64,000 nucleotides of DNA. Origin: Dinoroseobacter sp049801095 (GTDB taxonomy: Bacteria; Pseudomonadota; Alphaproteobacteria; Rhodobacterales; Rhodobacteraceae). The DNA is taken from NCBI RefSeq assembly GCF_049801095.1, contig NZ_JBNAGH010000002.1, positions 124,001 to 188,000 on the forward strand, given 5' to 3'. Below the pieces are notes generated by a model. That model saw only the letters and a list, made by a program, of their open reading frames with translations, was not told the origin of the DNA and made no database searches. Positions 41,749 through 50,178 of the stretch are shown piece by piece; within the stretch, counting starts at the first letter, position 1, and each line of letters opens with the position of its first letter. The translations under genes were made by a program, and so were the position numbers.

Positions 41749-43467
41749 ATGACCACTGCCGACCTGATCCTGACCCATGGCAAAGTTACCACCATGGACC
41801 CGGAGCATCCCGAGGCCAGCGCCATCGCGGTCAAGGACGGCCTGATCCTCGCCGTCGGGACGGAGGCCGAGATCCGCGCTCATAAGGGGCCCGAGACCAA
41901 GATGATCGATGCGGGCGGCCAGCGCGTCATCCCGGGCCTGATCGACAGCCACACCCATATCATCCGCCAGGGCAACAATTTCGCCATGGAACTGCGCTGG
42001 GACCATGTGCCGTCCCTTGCGGATGGGCTGCGCATGCTCAAGGCGCAAGCGCAGCGCACCCCGGTGGGGCAATGGATCCGCGTGGTGGGCGGCTGGTCCG
42101 CCGATCAGTTCGCCGAGCGGCGCCTGCCCACGATCGACGAGATCAACGCCGTCGCCCCCGAGGTGCCGGTCTATGTCCTGCATCTTTATGACCGCGCCTG
42201 GCTGAACAAGGCGGCCCTGCGCGCCCTCGGGATCGACGGCCACTACTACGAGCCCTTCGTGTCCGGTCGTCTGGAACGGGATGATCAGGGCAATCCCACA
42301 GGGCTGGCGCTCGCGCGGCCCAATGCGCAGCCGCTCTACGCCTTGCTCGACATGGCGCCGAAGCTCGATTTCGAGCAGCAGATCACCTCGACCAAGCACT
42401 ATTTCCGCGCCCTGAACGGGCTGGGCCTGACTTCGGCCCTCGATTGCGCGGGCGGGTTTCTGAACTACCCGGACGATTACGGCGTGATCTCGGCCCTGAA
42501 CACCCGCGGCGAGCAGACCGTGCGCATCGGCTATCAGCTCTTTGCCCAACGCCCGGGGCTGGAGCTCGACGACTTCAAGGCCTGGCATGACCTCGTGAAG
42601 CCCGATGAAGGCGACGACTATCTCAAATGCGTGGGCGCGGGCGAAATGCTCGTTGCCTCCGCTTACGATTTCGAGGATTTCTCCTATCCCCGCCCGACCC
42701 TTGCCAAGCGGATGGAGAGCGACCTCCGCCCCGTGCTCGAGTTTCTTTTCGAGAACCGGTGGCCGATCCGCTTCCACTGCACCTATGAGGAAAGCGCCCA
42801 TCGCCTGCTGAGCCTCGTCGAAGAGGTCGGACAGGGCCAGGGCCTCGAGGAGCTCAATTGGATCTTCGACCATGGCGAGACGATCTCGACCGAGACCATG
42901 GACTGGGTCGCGCGGCTCGGCGGCGGGATCAGTTATCAGAACCGGATCGCCTTCCAGACCCGTGCCTATGAGACCCGCTACGGCACCGACGCCCTGCGCG
43001 AGGTGATGCCCGTGAAGAAGATGATGGCCTCGGGCGTCCCGCTGGCGGCGGGTACGGATGCGACGCGGGTGTCCTCCTACAACCCGTGGCTGGCCATCCA
43101 TTGGGCGGTCTCGGGCAAGGGGCGCGGCGGCGATGTGATCTGGGATCCCCAGAACCGGATCGACCGCCATGACGCCCTGCGCCACTGGACGGCAGAGGGC
43201 GCATGGTTCAGCCGCGAGCAAGGCAAGAAGGGTCAGATCAAGCCCGGGCAATTCGCGGATTTCGCCGTGCTCGACCGGGACTATTTCACCGTCGCGGAAG
43301 ATGACATCATCAATATCGAGGCGGATCTGACGCTGCTGGGCGGCAAGATCGTCTTTGCCAAGGACGCGTTTTCCGATCTAGCCCCTCCGCCGCTCGATGC
43401 CCTGCCCGACTGGTCGCCGCTGCCGGTCTTCGGCGCGCCGGGGGCCGCCCCGCGCCCCGGGCTTTGA
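41749..43467 (+). CDS. amidohydrolase (Amidohydro_3, YtcJ-like)
   Basis: 572 residues. The composite beta-sandwich plus TIM barrel of Amidohydro_3 is seen: DLILTHGKVTTMDPEHPEAS at the N terminus, metal ligands H68 and H70 in GLIDSHTHIIR, RFHCTYEESAH, IFDHGETIS, and AAGTDATRVSSYNPW with the catalytic Asp. LYDRAWLNKAALRALGI and ADFAVLDRDYFTVAEDDI fit the YtcJ branch, which hydrolyses N-acyl or amide bonds. Substrate unknown. It follows the YcaC-like gene, and the pair recurs with YcaC in other proteobacteria, to my recollection. Confidence 0.88.
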   Translation: MTTADLILTHGKVTTMDPEHPEASAIAVKDGLILAVGTEAEIRAHKGPETKMIDAGGQRVIPGLIDSHTHIIRQGNNFAMELRWDHVPSLADGLRMLKAQAQRTPVGQWIRVVGGWSADQFAERRLPTIDEINAVAPEVPVYVLHLYDRAWLNKAALRALGIDGHYYEPFVSGRLERDDQGNPTGLALARPNAQPLYALLDMAPKLDFEQQITSTKHYFRALNGLGLTSALDCAGGFLNYPDDYGVISALNTRGEQTVRIGYQLFAQRPGLELDDFKAWHDLVKPDEGDDYLKCVGAGEMLVASAYDFEDFSYPRPTLAKRMESDLRPVLEFLFENRWPIRFHCTYEESAHRLLSLVEEVGQGQGLEELNWIFDHGETISTETMDWVARLGGGISYQNRIAFQTRAYETRYGTDALREVMPVKKMMASGVPLAAGTDATRVSSYNPWLAIHWAVSGKGRGGDVIWDPQNRIDRHDALRHWTAEGAWFSREQGKKGQIKPGQFADFAVLDRDYFTVAEDDIINIEADLTLLGGKIVFAKDAFSDLAPPPLDALPDWSPLPVFGAPGAAPRPGL

Positions 43468-43502
43468 TCGCGCTTCAAGAGCACGCCAGAAGGACACGTC
43501 AC

Positions 43503-43802
43503 ATGCCAGATTTCCAGATCCGCCGCGACTTGCAGGGCACAAAGGGCCGCTATCTCGCCCAGGCCGAGGGTGTCGACGGGGTCGCGCAGATGGTCTTCAC
43601 CCAACGCACGGCGACCGAGTTCAGCGTGGATCACACCGAGGTCCCCGAGAGCATGCGCGGCATGGGGGTGGCAAACCTGCTGGCCGCGCGAGTGATCGCC
43701 GATGCCCGGGCCGTCGGCCACAAGATCGTGCCGATCTGTCCGTTCTTTCGCAGCTATGTGGCCCGCCACAAGGAGGAGACGGCCGATGTCATCGCCGCCT
43801 AA
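43503..43802 (+). CDS. small GNAT-type N-acetyltransferase (YjdJ-like)
   Basis: 99 residues from the ATG at 43503. The region FSVDHTEVPESMRGMGVANLLAARVIADARAVGHKIVPICPFFRSYVARH contains the acetyl-CoA pyrophosphate loop (RGMGVA) and the shortened GNAT fold of single-domain proteins such as YjdJ/GNAT_YjdJ. Substrate unknown. A longer frame from 43464 is rejected because it overlaps the amidohydrolase stop and lacks a ribosome binding site. Its 3' end overlaps the MFS gene start by 17 bases. Confidence 0.85.
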   Translation: MPDFQIRRDLQGTKGRYLAQAEGVDGVAQMVFTQRTATEFSVDHTEVPESMRGMGVANLLAARVIADARAVGHKIVPICPFFRSYVARHKEETADVIAA

Positions 43803-45378
43803 ACCCGGGGCTTTCGCGCCCTTTGGTCATCGCGCCTTCGCGCTGCTCTGGACGGCCACGCTGATCTCGAATATCGGCACCTGGATGCATGATGTCGGGG
43901 CGGGCTGGCTGATGACAACCCTGAACCCGAGCCCCTCGGTGGTCACACTGGTGCAGGCGGCCACCACCCTGCCCGTCTTTCTCTTTGCCCTTCTGGCCGG
44001 CGCGCTGGCCGACCGGTTGGACAAGCGCCGGATGCTGATCCTCATCAATATCGCGCTGACGGCGGTGATCACGGTGCTGACCATACTGGTCTGGCAGGAG
44101 CGCATGACGCCGACCCTGCTGGTGCTCTTCACCCTTGTGATCGGAACCGGCGCTGCCTTCATGGCCCCCGCCTGGCAAGCCGTGGTGCCCCAGCTTGTGC
44201 CGCGCGACACGCTGAAACCCGCCATCGCCCTGAATTCCATGGGGATCAATATCAGCCGCGCCATCGGCCCCGCCCTGGCCGGCATCCTGATCGCCACCGT
44301 GGGTCTGGCAGCGCCCTTTGCGCTCAATGCGATCAGCCATCTGGCGATCATCCTGGCCCTCGTGCTCTGGCGACCGGAGCCACGCCCCGCGCCGGCTTAT
44401 CACGGCCCCATCCTGTCGGAGATGGCCACAGGGCTGCGCCATGTGCGTCACAACCCGCCCATGGTCGCAACCTTGGTGCGCGCCTTGGCCTTCTTCCTCT
44501 TTGCGTCGGCCTACTGGTCCCTGCTGCCTCTGATTGCGCGGGGCGCTGAGGGTGGCGGCTCCCAGCTTTATGGGGCGCTCATGGCCCTGATCGGCACCGG
44601 GGCGGTGACCGGCGCGCTGCTCCTGCCGCGGCTTGGCGGGCGGCTCACCTCGGATCAGACGGTGCAGGCAGGGACGATCGGGACGGCCCTGGCACTCCTG
44701 ATCCTCGCCCTGTCCGCGAGCCCGGCGGTCCTGATGATCGCGGCCTTTCTCGGGGGACTGAGCTGGATCGCCGTGCTGACCTCCTTCAACGTGTCGGCGC
44801 AAATGGCCCTGCCGGATTGGGTGCGCGCCCGGGGGCTTGCCGTGTTTCTCATGGTGTTCTTCGGCTCCATGGCGTTCGGCTCCGTCATCTGGGGCCAGAT
44901 CGCCCATGCAACCGCCGTGCCAGCCGCCTTGCTGATCGCGGCCGCCGGTCTGGGGCTCGGTCTGCTCGCAACGCGGGGCTTCAAGGTCGGTCAGGGAGAA
45001 GCCCTCGACCTCTCTCCCGCTTCCGCCTGGCCCGAGGCCCCTGCCCTCGATGGCCCGGCAATCGCCGCGCAGCCCGCCATGGTCACGGTCGAATACCAGA
45101 TCGCCGAAGAGGATCGCGCCGCCTTCCTCGCAGCCATGACCGGTTTCGCCAAGGAGAGGTATCGCGACGGCGCCACGGCCTGGCATCTGCACCAGAATGT
45201 GGAGCAAGCCGGGCTCTGGATCGAGAGCTTCCACCTGCCCAGCTGGGCCGAGCATCTCGAGCAGCATAAACGGGTGACCCAACACGACGCGGACCTTCAG
45301 GCAACAGTCCGAGCCTTCGACCAACGCGACACCGGCCCGGTCGTACGCCACTACATCGCGCCCGGTTCGGGCCCATAG
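43786..45378 (+). CDS. MFS exporter of the EntS/MFS_3 family
   Basis: 530 residues with twelve membrane segments in the first ~405 residues. FAPFGHRAFALLWTATLISNIGTWMHDVGAGWLM and AGALADRLDKRRMLILINI (the loop 2-3 motif) match MFS_3/EntS-like exporters. A cytosolic C-terminal domain of about 110 residues (MVTVEYQIAEEDRAAFLAAM, IESFHLPSWAEHLEQHKRVT) resembles the ABM/dimeric alpha-beta barrel found in this family. The ATG at 43786 overlaps the acetyltransferase and has AAGGAGGAG. It probably exports a product or toxic intermediate of the cluster. Confidence 0.88.
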   Translation: MSSPPKPGAFAPFGHRAFALLWTATLISNIGTWMHDVGAGWLMTTLNPSPSVVTLVQAATTLPVFLFALLAGALADRLDKRRMLILINIALTAVITVLTILVWQERMTPTLLVLFTLVIGTGAAFMAPAWQAVVPQLVPRDTLKPAIALNSMGINISRAIGPALAGILIATVGLAAPFALNAISHLAIILALVLWRPEPRPAPAYHGPILSEMATGLRHVRHNPPMVATLVRALAFFLFASAYWSLLPLIARGAEGGGSQLYGALMALIGTGAVTGALLLPRLGGRLTSDQTVQAGTIGTALALLILALSASPAVLMIAAFLGGLSWIAVLTSFNVSAQMALPDWVRARGLAVFLMVFFGSMAFGSVIWGQIAHATAVPAALLIAAAGLGLGLLATRGFKVGQGEALDLSPASAWPEAPALDGPAIAAQPAMVTVEYQIAEEDRAAFLAAMTGFAKERYRDGATAWHLHQNVEQAGLWIESFHLPSWAEHLEQHKRVTQHDADLQATVRAFDQRDTGPVVRHYIAPGSGP

Positions 45379-46838
45379 CGCCCCGGCCCTTTACAACCAG
45401 AGGCGCTTTCCAATGAATCCATTGCTTCTGGACCAGAGAAGCAGAGCCTCCCTGTGTCAAAGACCGCCGTTCCTCCGCTCTCAAGCGCGTATCTGTGAGG
45501 CAGGGCGCGCCGAGCTCTGCACAGCAGGCCGCTAGAATGCTCCGCTCAGGTCTTGCGGTCAAAGACAAGAGGCCGCCGTGTTCCTTTCGAGGCAGGAGCA
45601 TAGGAACCGCACTATCACAGAGTCTATCTCCTCTCGGCGACAGAAATCCTCACAGCCGTGAAGCCCCGCCCCCCAATGACGGTCTGACAACTCAAGTGAC
45701 AAAGCTGTTTACGTTAGCTGCAGCCTCAACTCACGATGGAAAAAGGAACGGTTTGGCAGAACGCTGAGCCACGACCATCAATTGCATCAAAAATCTCAAG
45801 ATATGTTCCCGGTACGTCTAAAGAGAACGATTGCAGGAGCGTTTAGGCCTGTACCTATTCAAGCCCTTTCACCCGATCACCTATTTCTCCATTTGATGAT
45901 CGTTTCTTTTGAATCTCCTTATCCTCATGAATAAGTCGATTGGAAAAATAATCAAAAGAGCAGCAGAGTTCATAATCACAGGAAGGCGATACCGGCTTTG
46001 CAAGTAAGTTGGGTGTTCCAGATACTCAAGTATTGGCGCTGCAAGCACCACCACCAAAACCAGCAGATAAATAACGATGACCCTAACTAGGCCATTCTCA
46101 CGGACAAGAGCGCTATAATAGGCAGAGACAAGCGCCCATCCTGTGTCTTTTGCCATTTCCAGACCCCTTTCTCGCTGACAAGCGCACTCTTCAAAACACG
46201 GTAGATGTGCTTGAAGTATCGCACAATGCGAAGAAGACTCAAACCAACCCAGAGAGTTGGCGTGCCCAACACTATGCAAAGAAGCCTGCACTTGGCGGTC
46301 AAAGAATTGCGCGTTGTGCCAAGCAATGACCAGCATGTGCCAGGCAACAAGTAAAGATACAGCCTATAGCATTGCGAGAATGCAAGAAGAGAGAACTATT
46401 TCTTAGATCGATAGGTTTCAACGAGCGTAGATACCTACCGCGCAGCATTAGGCTGTTCTTTGGAATTCTGAAGGTGGCCAGAAAAGAGATGGCGCCTCAT
46501 TGTTCAATCAGCACTGGGTTTGCAGCCATTCTGCTCCTTGGCCCGGAGCGACCTCCGAACACTCCACAGAGAAGCCCCACAGGCGACGGCACCTCATCGC
46601 GTGGGCTCGCAAGCTAAGTTACCTGCAGAACTCGTTCTCTTGATCAAGTTCCAGCAACCATCCCAACTCTGCGCTTGCTCAGAGTGACCAAAGACCATGT
46701 CCTTTGCCATAACCGATGTAAGCGCTGAGGGTCTTTGCATTCACAGCAATTCCAAAGGGCAGCGAAAGCAACGGTAGGGCTCGAGGCTCACCGGCGAACC
46801 AGTGTCTACTCGATCAACCGTCAGACCTATACGTGCCT
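45379..46838. other. gene-poor, AT-richer segment next to tRNA-Leu
   Basis: About 1.46 kb between the MFS gene and the tRNA. Base composition is visibly lower in G+C than the flanks, especially from 45700 to 46450. Only one plausible gene is present (45881-46156). Elsewhere (45379-45880 and 46157-46838) short open frames encode Arg/Ser-rich or unrecognisable peptides without ribosome binding sites. A weak stem (AGCGCC 45377-45382 with GGCGCT 45402-45407, then TTTC) might terminate the MFS transcript. No integrase, transposase or copy of the tRNA 3' end was found. Confidence 0.6.
45881..46156 (-). CDS. hypothetical small membrane protein
   Basis: 91 residues from the ATG at 46156 (MAKDTGWALVSAYYSALV), preceded by AAAGGGG. 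Two hydrophobic segments: VRVIVIYLLVLVVVLAAPIL (about 24-43) and LPVIMNSAALLIIFPIDLFM (about 57-76), then a basic tail RIRRFKRNDHQMEK, so both ends are probably cytoplasmic. I do not recognise the family. Codon use is AT-richer than neighbouring genes, and it stands alone in a gene-poor stretch, which suggests acquired DNA. The frame remains open upstream to 46336, so a longer protein is possible. Confidence 0.5.
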   Translation of the reverse strand: MAKDTGWALVSAYYSALVRENGLVRVIVIYLLVLVVVLAAPILEYLEHPTYLQSRYRLPVIMNSAALLIIFPIDLFMRIRRFKRNDHQMEK

Positions 46839-46925
46839 TGGTACCCGAGGTCGGACTCGAACCGACAAGATGTTGCCATCGGGGGATTTTGAATCCCCTG
46901 CGTCTACCAATTCCGCCACTCGGGC
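46839..46925 (-). tRNA. tRNA-Leu (anticodon CAA)
   Basis: 87 bases on the minus strand including an encoded 3' CCA. The acceptor stem GCCCGAG pairs with CTCGGGT (one G-T at the end); the D arm is GCGGAATTGGTAGACGC; the anticodon stem GGGGA/TCCCC encloses loop TTCAAAA with anticodon CAA; a long class II variable arm follows, then the T arm with GGTTCGAGTCC. It decodes UUG. Its 3' end faces the gene-poor segment, the usual integration side for islands. Confidence 0.95.
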
Positions 46926-46974
46926 ACGGTGCTTCTGCTACCGCTCCCGGCGAACGACGTCCAGAGCAAAACGT

Positions 46975-48327
46975 CTAGAACATCACCCCGACCAGCCAGA
47001 GCGTGAGGCCCGGGAAGGCCACGAGGATCACCACCCGGATCAGGTCCGAGGCCACGAAGGGCGCGACCCCGCGATAGGTCCGGCCCATGGGCACATCCCG
47101 CGCCATGGAGTTGATGATGAAGAGGTTCATCCCCACGGGCGGTGTGATCAGCCCAACCTCCACCACGATGAGCGCGAGGATCCCGAACCAGATCGCCGCC
47201 TCCTCTGGTGTCAGGCCGAAATCCAGCGCCTGCACAATGGGAAAGAAGATCGGAATCGTCAGCAGGATCATCGACAGGCTGTCCATGACACAGCCGAAAA
47301 TCAGATAGCAGAGCAGCATCGCCGAAAGCACCATGAGCGGCGCAAAGCCCTGGGTCGTGACCCACTCGGCCAGCTGCTGCGGCGCCTGGGTGAAGGCGAG
47401 GAAAGAGTTGAAGAGCTGCGCGCCCAGCACGATGAAAAAGATCATCGCCGAAGCGCTCGCGGTTTGCAGGATCGAGTCAAGCAACCCGCGCCAGGTTAGC
47501 CCGCCCGTCGCCCAGCCATAGAGCCCGGTGGCGACCGCCCCCACGGCCGCCCCTTCGGTCGGCGTGAAGAGCGCCTGCACCCCGTCCTGCGTCCAGTTCC
47601 AGTCCCCGGCAATCCCGCCCATCACGAGGCCAAAGATCAGCACTACCGGCCAGATCCGCCAGAGCGTCCGCATCCGCTCGGCCACGGGGATACGCGGGGC
47701 GGTGCTCGCCGCATCCGGACGCAGCCGCACGTAGATCGCCACGGTCAGCATATATCCCAGCGCTGCGATAATGCCCGGGATGAGCGCGGCGATGAACATC
47801 TTGACGATATTCTGCTGGGTCAGGATCGCGTAGATCACGAGGATCACCGAGGGCGGGATGAGGATCCCAAGCGTGCCGCCTGCGGCCAGCACCCCGGTAC
47901 TCAAACTGTCGGAATAGCCACGCTTGCGCATTTCCGGAAGGGCCACCTGCCCCATGGTCGAGGCCGTGGCGAGCGAGGATCCGCAAACCGCCCCGAACCC
48001 CGCGCAGGCGCCCACAGCGGCCATGGCCACCCCGCCCTTGCGGTGCCCGAGCCAGTCCGAGGCGGCTTGGAACAGGGCGGCGGACATGCCGGATTTCGTG
48101 GCAAACTGCCCCATGAGCAGGAAAAGCGGCACGATCGAGAGCGAATAGCTCGAGAAGGTGTCGTAGCTCAGGGTCTTGAGCTGGCTCAGGGTCGCGTTCG
48201 GATGTCCCAGCACGATCCATGTTCCGAAAAACCCGGTCAGGCCCATGGCCACCGCAATCGGCACCCGCAGGAAGATCGCCCCGAGCATCAGGGCAAAAGC
48301 CGTCAGGGCCAGCTCGATCCCGCTCAT
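46975..48327 (-). CDS. dctM: TRAP transporter large permease, DctM family
   Basis: 450 residues, about twelve membrane segments. IELALTAFALMLGAIFLRVPIAVAMGLTGFFG, SYSLSIVPLFLLMGQFATKSGMS, GFGAVCGSSLATASTMGQVALPEM and LIPPSVILVIYAILTQQNI are standard DctM sequences; GLITPPVGMNLFIINSMA near the end is also diagnostic. It forms the Na+-coupled translocation subunit with DctQ. The ATG at 48327 overlaps the dctQ stop (ATGA). A tRNA-Leu lies 50 bases downstream. Substrate unknown, probably an organic acid. Confidence 0.95.
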   Translation of the reverse strand: MSGIELALTAFALMLGAIFLRVPIAVAMGLTGFFGTWIVLGHPNATLSQLKTLSYDTFSSYSLSIVPLFLLMGQFATKSGMSAALFQAASDWLGHRKGGVAMAAVGACAGFGAVCGSSLATASTMGQVALPEMRKRGYSDSLSTGVLAAGGTLGILIPPSVILVIYAILTQQNIVKMFIAALIPGIIAALGYMLTVAIYVRLRPDAASTAPRIPVAERMRTLWRIWPVVLIFGLVMGGIAGDWNWTQDGVQALFTPTEGAAVGAVATGLYGWATGGLTWRGLLDSILQTASASAMIFFIVLGAQLFNSFLAFTQAPQQLAEWVTTQGFAPLMVLSAMLLCYLIFGCVMDSLSMILLTIPIFFPIVQALDFGLTPEEAAIWFGILALIVVEVGLITPPVGMNLFIINSMARDVPMGRTYRGVAPFVASDLIRVVILVAFPGLTLWLVGVMF

Positions 48328-48905
48328 AGCGCGCCCTCCCGCCCCGCGAGCACCCAATTGAGGCTGCGCCAGACCGTATAGAGCGCCACCAGCACGAAAA
48401 TCGCAGCCCCGGTCACCGCCATGGCGTAGGGGATCCAGACCGGCAGCTCGAGCTCATAGGTGGTTTCCGGGAAGAAGGGTTTGTAGCCCATGGAAAGCGT
48501 CTCGCGCAGGGCCTCGGAGCCATAGGGGAACTTTTCGCCAAACCCGAGCCAGAGCCGCCAGAAGATCACGCACGCGACCAACGCGATCAGCGTGTCGCCA
48601 ATGAGGCCCGTGAACGCCTTCAGCCGCGCCGGAAAGCGATCCACGAAGATGTCCACGGTGACATGGCCCCGCTTGAGCTGGCACCAGGGCAGAAAGGCGA
48701 AAATCGCTACTGCGCAGCCCGCCTCCACCAGCTCGAAATCGCCGGTGATGGGACAGAGCCCCAGCCCGATCAGGGCCCGTCCGGTGATCGAGGCCACGGT
48801 CAGAAGCGCGATCGCCACGAGGACAAGCCCGCCGCCATAGGCCAGCCAGCGCGCCAGCGCCTCGAGCACGCGGCCCGTCCGGGCCTCCAGGGTCGGTGCG
48901 ATCAT
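48324..48905 (-). CDS. dctQ: TRAP transporter small permease, DctQ family
   Basis: 193 residues with four membrane segments. VASITGRALIGLGLCPITGDFELVEAGCAVAIFAFLPWCQLKRGHVTVDIFVDRF matches DctQ, including the conserved HVTVD. A ~40-residue insertion between segments 3 and 4 (LGFGEKFPYGSEALRETLSMGYKPFFPET) is longer than in compact DctQ proteins but common in mannitol/chloroaromatic-type TRAP subfamilies. It couples to dctM by ATGA overlap. The gap to dctP (229 bases) holds two palindromes. Confidence 0.92.
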   Translation of the reverse strand: MIAPTLEARTGRVLEALARWLAYGGGLVLVAIALLTVASITGRALIGLGLCPITGDFELVEAGCAVAIFAFLPWCQLKRGHVTVDIFVDRFPARLKAFTGLIGDTLIALVACVIFWRLWLGFGEKFPYGSEALRETLSMGYKPFFPETTYELELPVWIPYAMAVTGAAIFVLVALYTVWRSLNWVLAGREGAL

Positions 48906-49047
48906 GTGAGCGTGTCTCTTACTCTGGCAGGCAGGGATGGGTCAGAGCCGTCCCCTCGGGTCGGCCCTTGATGTACCGCGCTGGGTCAGGGACGCAAGGG
49001 GCAGAACGTCTGCCGTGTTGCGGACGGGATCCGGGCTGGGCGGGTCC

Positions 49048-49071
49048 GCGCGACGCGCATGCGTGTCGCGC
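49048..49071. other. 24-base near-perfect palindrome centred on GCATGC
   Basis: GCGCGACGCGCA followed by TGCGTGTCGCGC; the arms differ at one position, which remains a G-T (or G-U) pair on one strand. It lies in the dctP-dctQ gap, 32 bases from the second palindrome at 49103-49126, and shares its GCATGC centre. Confidence 0.6.
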
Positions 49072-49102
49072 CACGGGAACATCCCCATCCGCCGGAGAGG
49101 TG

Positions 49103-49126
49103 GCAGGTCCCGCATGCGGGACCTGC
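49103..49126 (-). other. 24-base perfect palindrome, stem-loop after dctP
   Basis: GCAGGTCCCGCA followed immediately by its reverse complement TGCGGGACCTGC. It starts eight bases after the dctP stop in transcript direction. As RNA it gives ten or so G-C-rich pairs with a tight GCAUGC apex. No T run follows, so message stabilisation or partial termination between dctP and dctQ is more likely than full termination. Confidence 0.7.
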
Positions 49127-49134
49127 GGACGCGC

Positions 49135-50178
49135 TCAGCTGCCGCCGTTTTCGTGCTTGGTCACGAACATCTTGGCATCTTCGACCATGGCCGCGCCAGG
49201 CAGGCCCTTGCTCTCCATCTCCGCGGCCCAGGCTGCGGTCAGATCATCGCCGATCTTGCGCAGCTCGGCGACCGTCCCGTCATCGAGAACGTGGATCTTG
49301 TTATCGGTGCCCGCAACGACCCCCTCCCCAAGCTCATCGCCCTGATCCATGGCGCGCCCGGCCCAGGCCGAAGCCTCCAGCCCGGAGTTGGCGTCGATCA
49401 CCGCCTTGAGGTCATCGGGCAGCCGGTCATAGCTGGCCTTGTTCATCCCCCAGACAAAGAACGTATTGTAGAGCGCCCGGTCCCCGCCGATCTGCGTATG
49501 GCTGTCAGCCAGCTCATGCACCTTCAGCGGCGGCACGATCTCCCACGGGATCACGCCCCCATCAACGATCCCCTTGGACAGGGATTCCGGAAAGGCAGGC
49601 ACCGGCATCCCCACGGGCGTGGCGCCCAGCGTCTCCAGCAGCTTGTTGGCCTGACGCGACGGCCCACGCAGCTTCAGCCCGTCGAAATCCGCGGTGCCCA
49701 TGATCGGATCACCCTTCTTGTGGATCACGCCGGGCCCATGCACATGGACCGCCATCAGGTGGATATCGCCCATCCGCTCCATCAGGTATTTCTCGGTGAA
49801 CTCCCAGGCCGCGCGGGACGACGCCTCTGCGGACATGGTCGTCATGAAGGGAAGCTCGAACGCCTCGCTTTCCGGGAAGCGTCCAGGCGTATAGGCCGGC
49901 AAGGCCCAGCCGCAATCGATGACCCCATCGCGGATCTGGTCATAAAGCGCGGGCGGCTTCCCCCCGAGCTGCATCGCCGGATAGATCTCGACCTTGATCC
50001 GCCCCTTGGATTCCGCCTCGATCTTCTCCGCCCAGGGCGTGATGAAGAATTTGGGCACCGACCCTTGCGGGCTCAGGAAATGCTGACAGCGGAGCGTGAC
50101 CTCCTGGGCCGCCACGGCGCCCGCACCAAGCGTCAGGGCCACCGCCCCCGTGAGGACGGTCTTCATAAGGCTGTTCAT
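49135..50178 (-). CDS. dctP: TRAP transporter substrate-binding protein, DctP family
   Basis: 347 residues from the ATG at 50178 with GGAGG upstream. A Sec signal peptide (MNSLMKTVLTGAVALTLGAGAVAA/QEV) is followed by TLRCQHFLSPQGSVPKFFITPWAEKIEAESKGRIKVEIYP, then the ligand Arg region LKLRGPSRQANKLLETLGATPVGMPVPAFPESLSKGIVDGGVIPWE, all typical of DctP. The periplasmic receptor hands an organic-acid-type ligand to DctQM. It is the first gene of the operon; a GTTGCA palindrome lies 118 bases upstream. A hairpin separates it from dctQ. Confidence 0.94.
   Translation of the reverse strand: MNSLMKTVLTGAVALTLGAGAVAAQEVTLRCQHFLSPQGSVPKFFITPWAEKIEAESKGRIKVEIYPAMQLGGKPPALYDQIRDGVIDCGWALPAYTPGRFPESEAFELPFMTTMSAEASSRAAWEFTEKYLMERMGDIHLMAVHVHGPGVIHKKGDPIMGTADFDGLKLRGPSRQANKLLETLGATPVGMPVPAFPESLSKGIVDGGVIPWEIVPPLKVHELADSHTQIGGDRALYNTFFVWGMNKASYDRLPDDLKAVIDANSGLEASAWAGRAMDQGDELGEGVVAGTDNKIHVLDDGTVAELRKIGDDLTAAWAAEMESKGLPGAAMVEDAKMFVTKHENGGS

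Noticed and set aside
45068..45378. C-terminal domain of the MFS exporter as a novel fusion
   Set aside because: This extension is, to my knowledge, part of the MFS_3 family layout, so it is not treated as unusual.
45495..45767. 90-codon plus-strand frame in the gene-poor segment
   Set aside because: No ribosome binding site, no hydrophobic or structural pattern, and no recognised family.
46372..46617. 81-codon plus-strand frame in the gene-poor segment
   Set aside because: Basic, mixed composition without initiation signal; probably spurious.
45379..46838. Attachment-site duplication of the tRNA-Leu 3' end
   Set aside because: I looked for a second copy of the tRNA 3' sequence in the gene-poor segment and found none.
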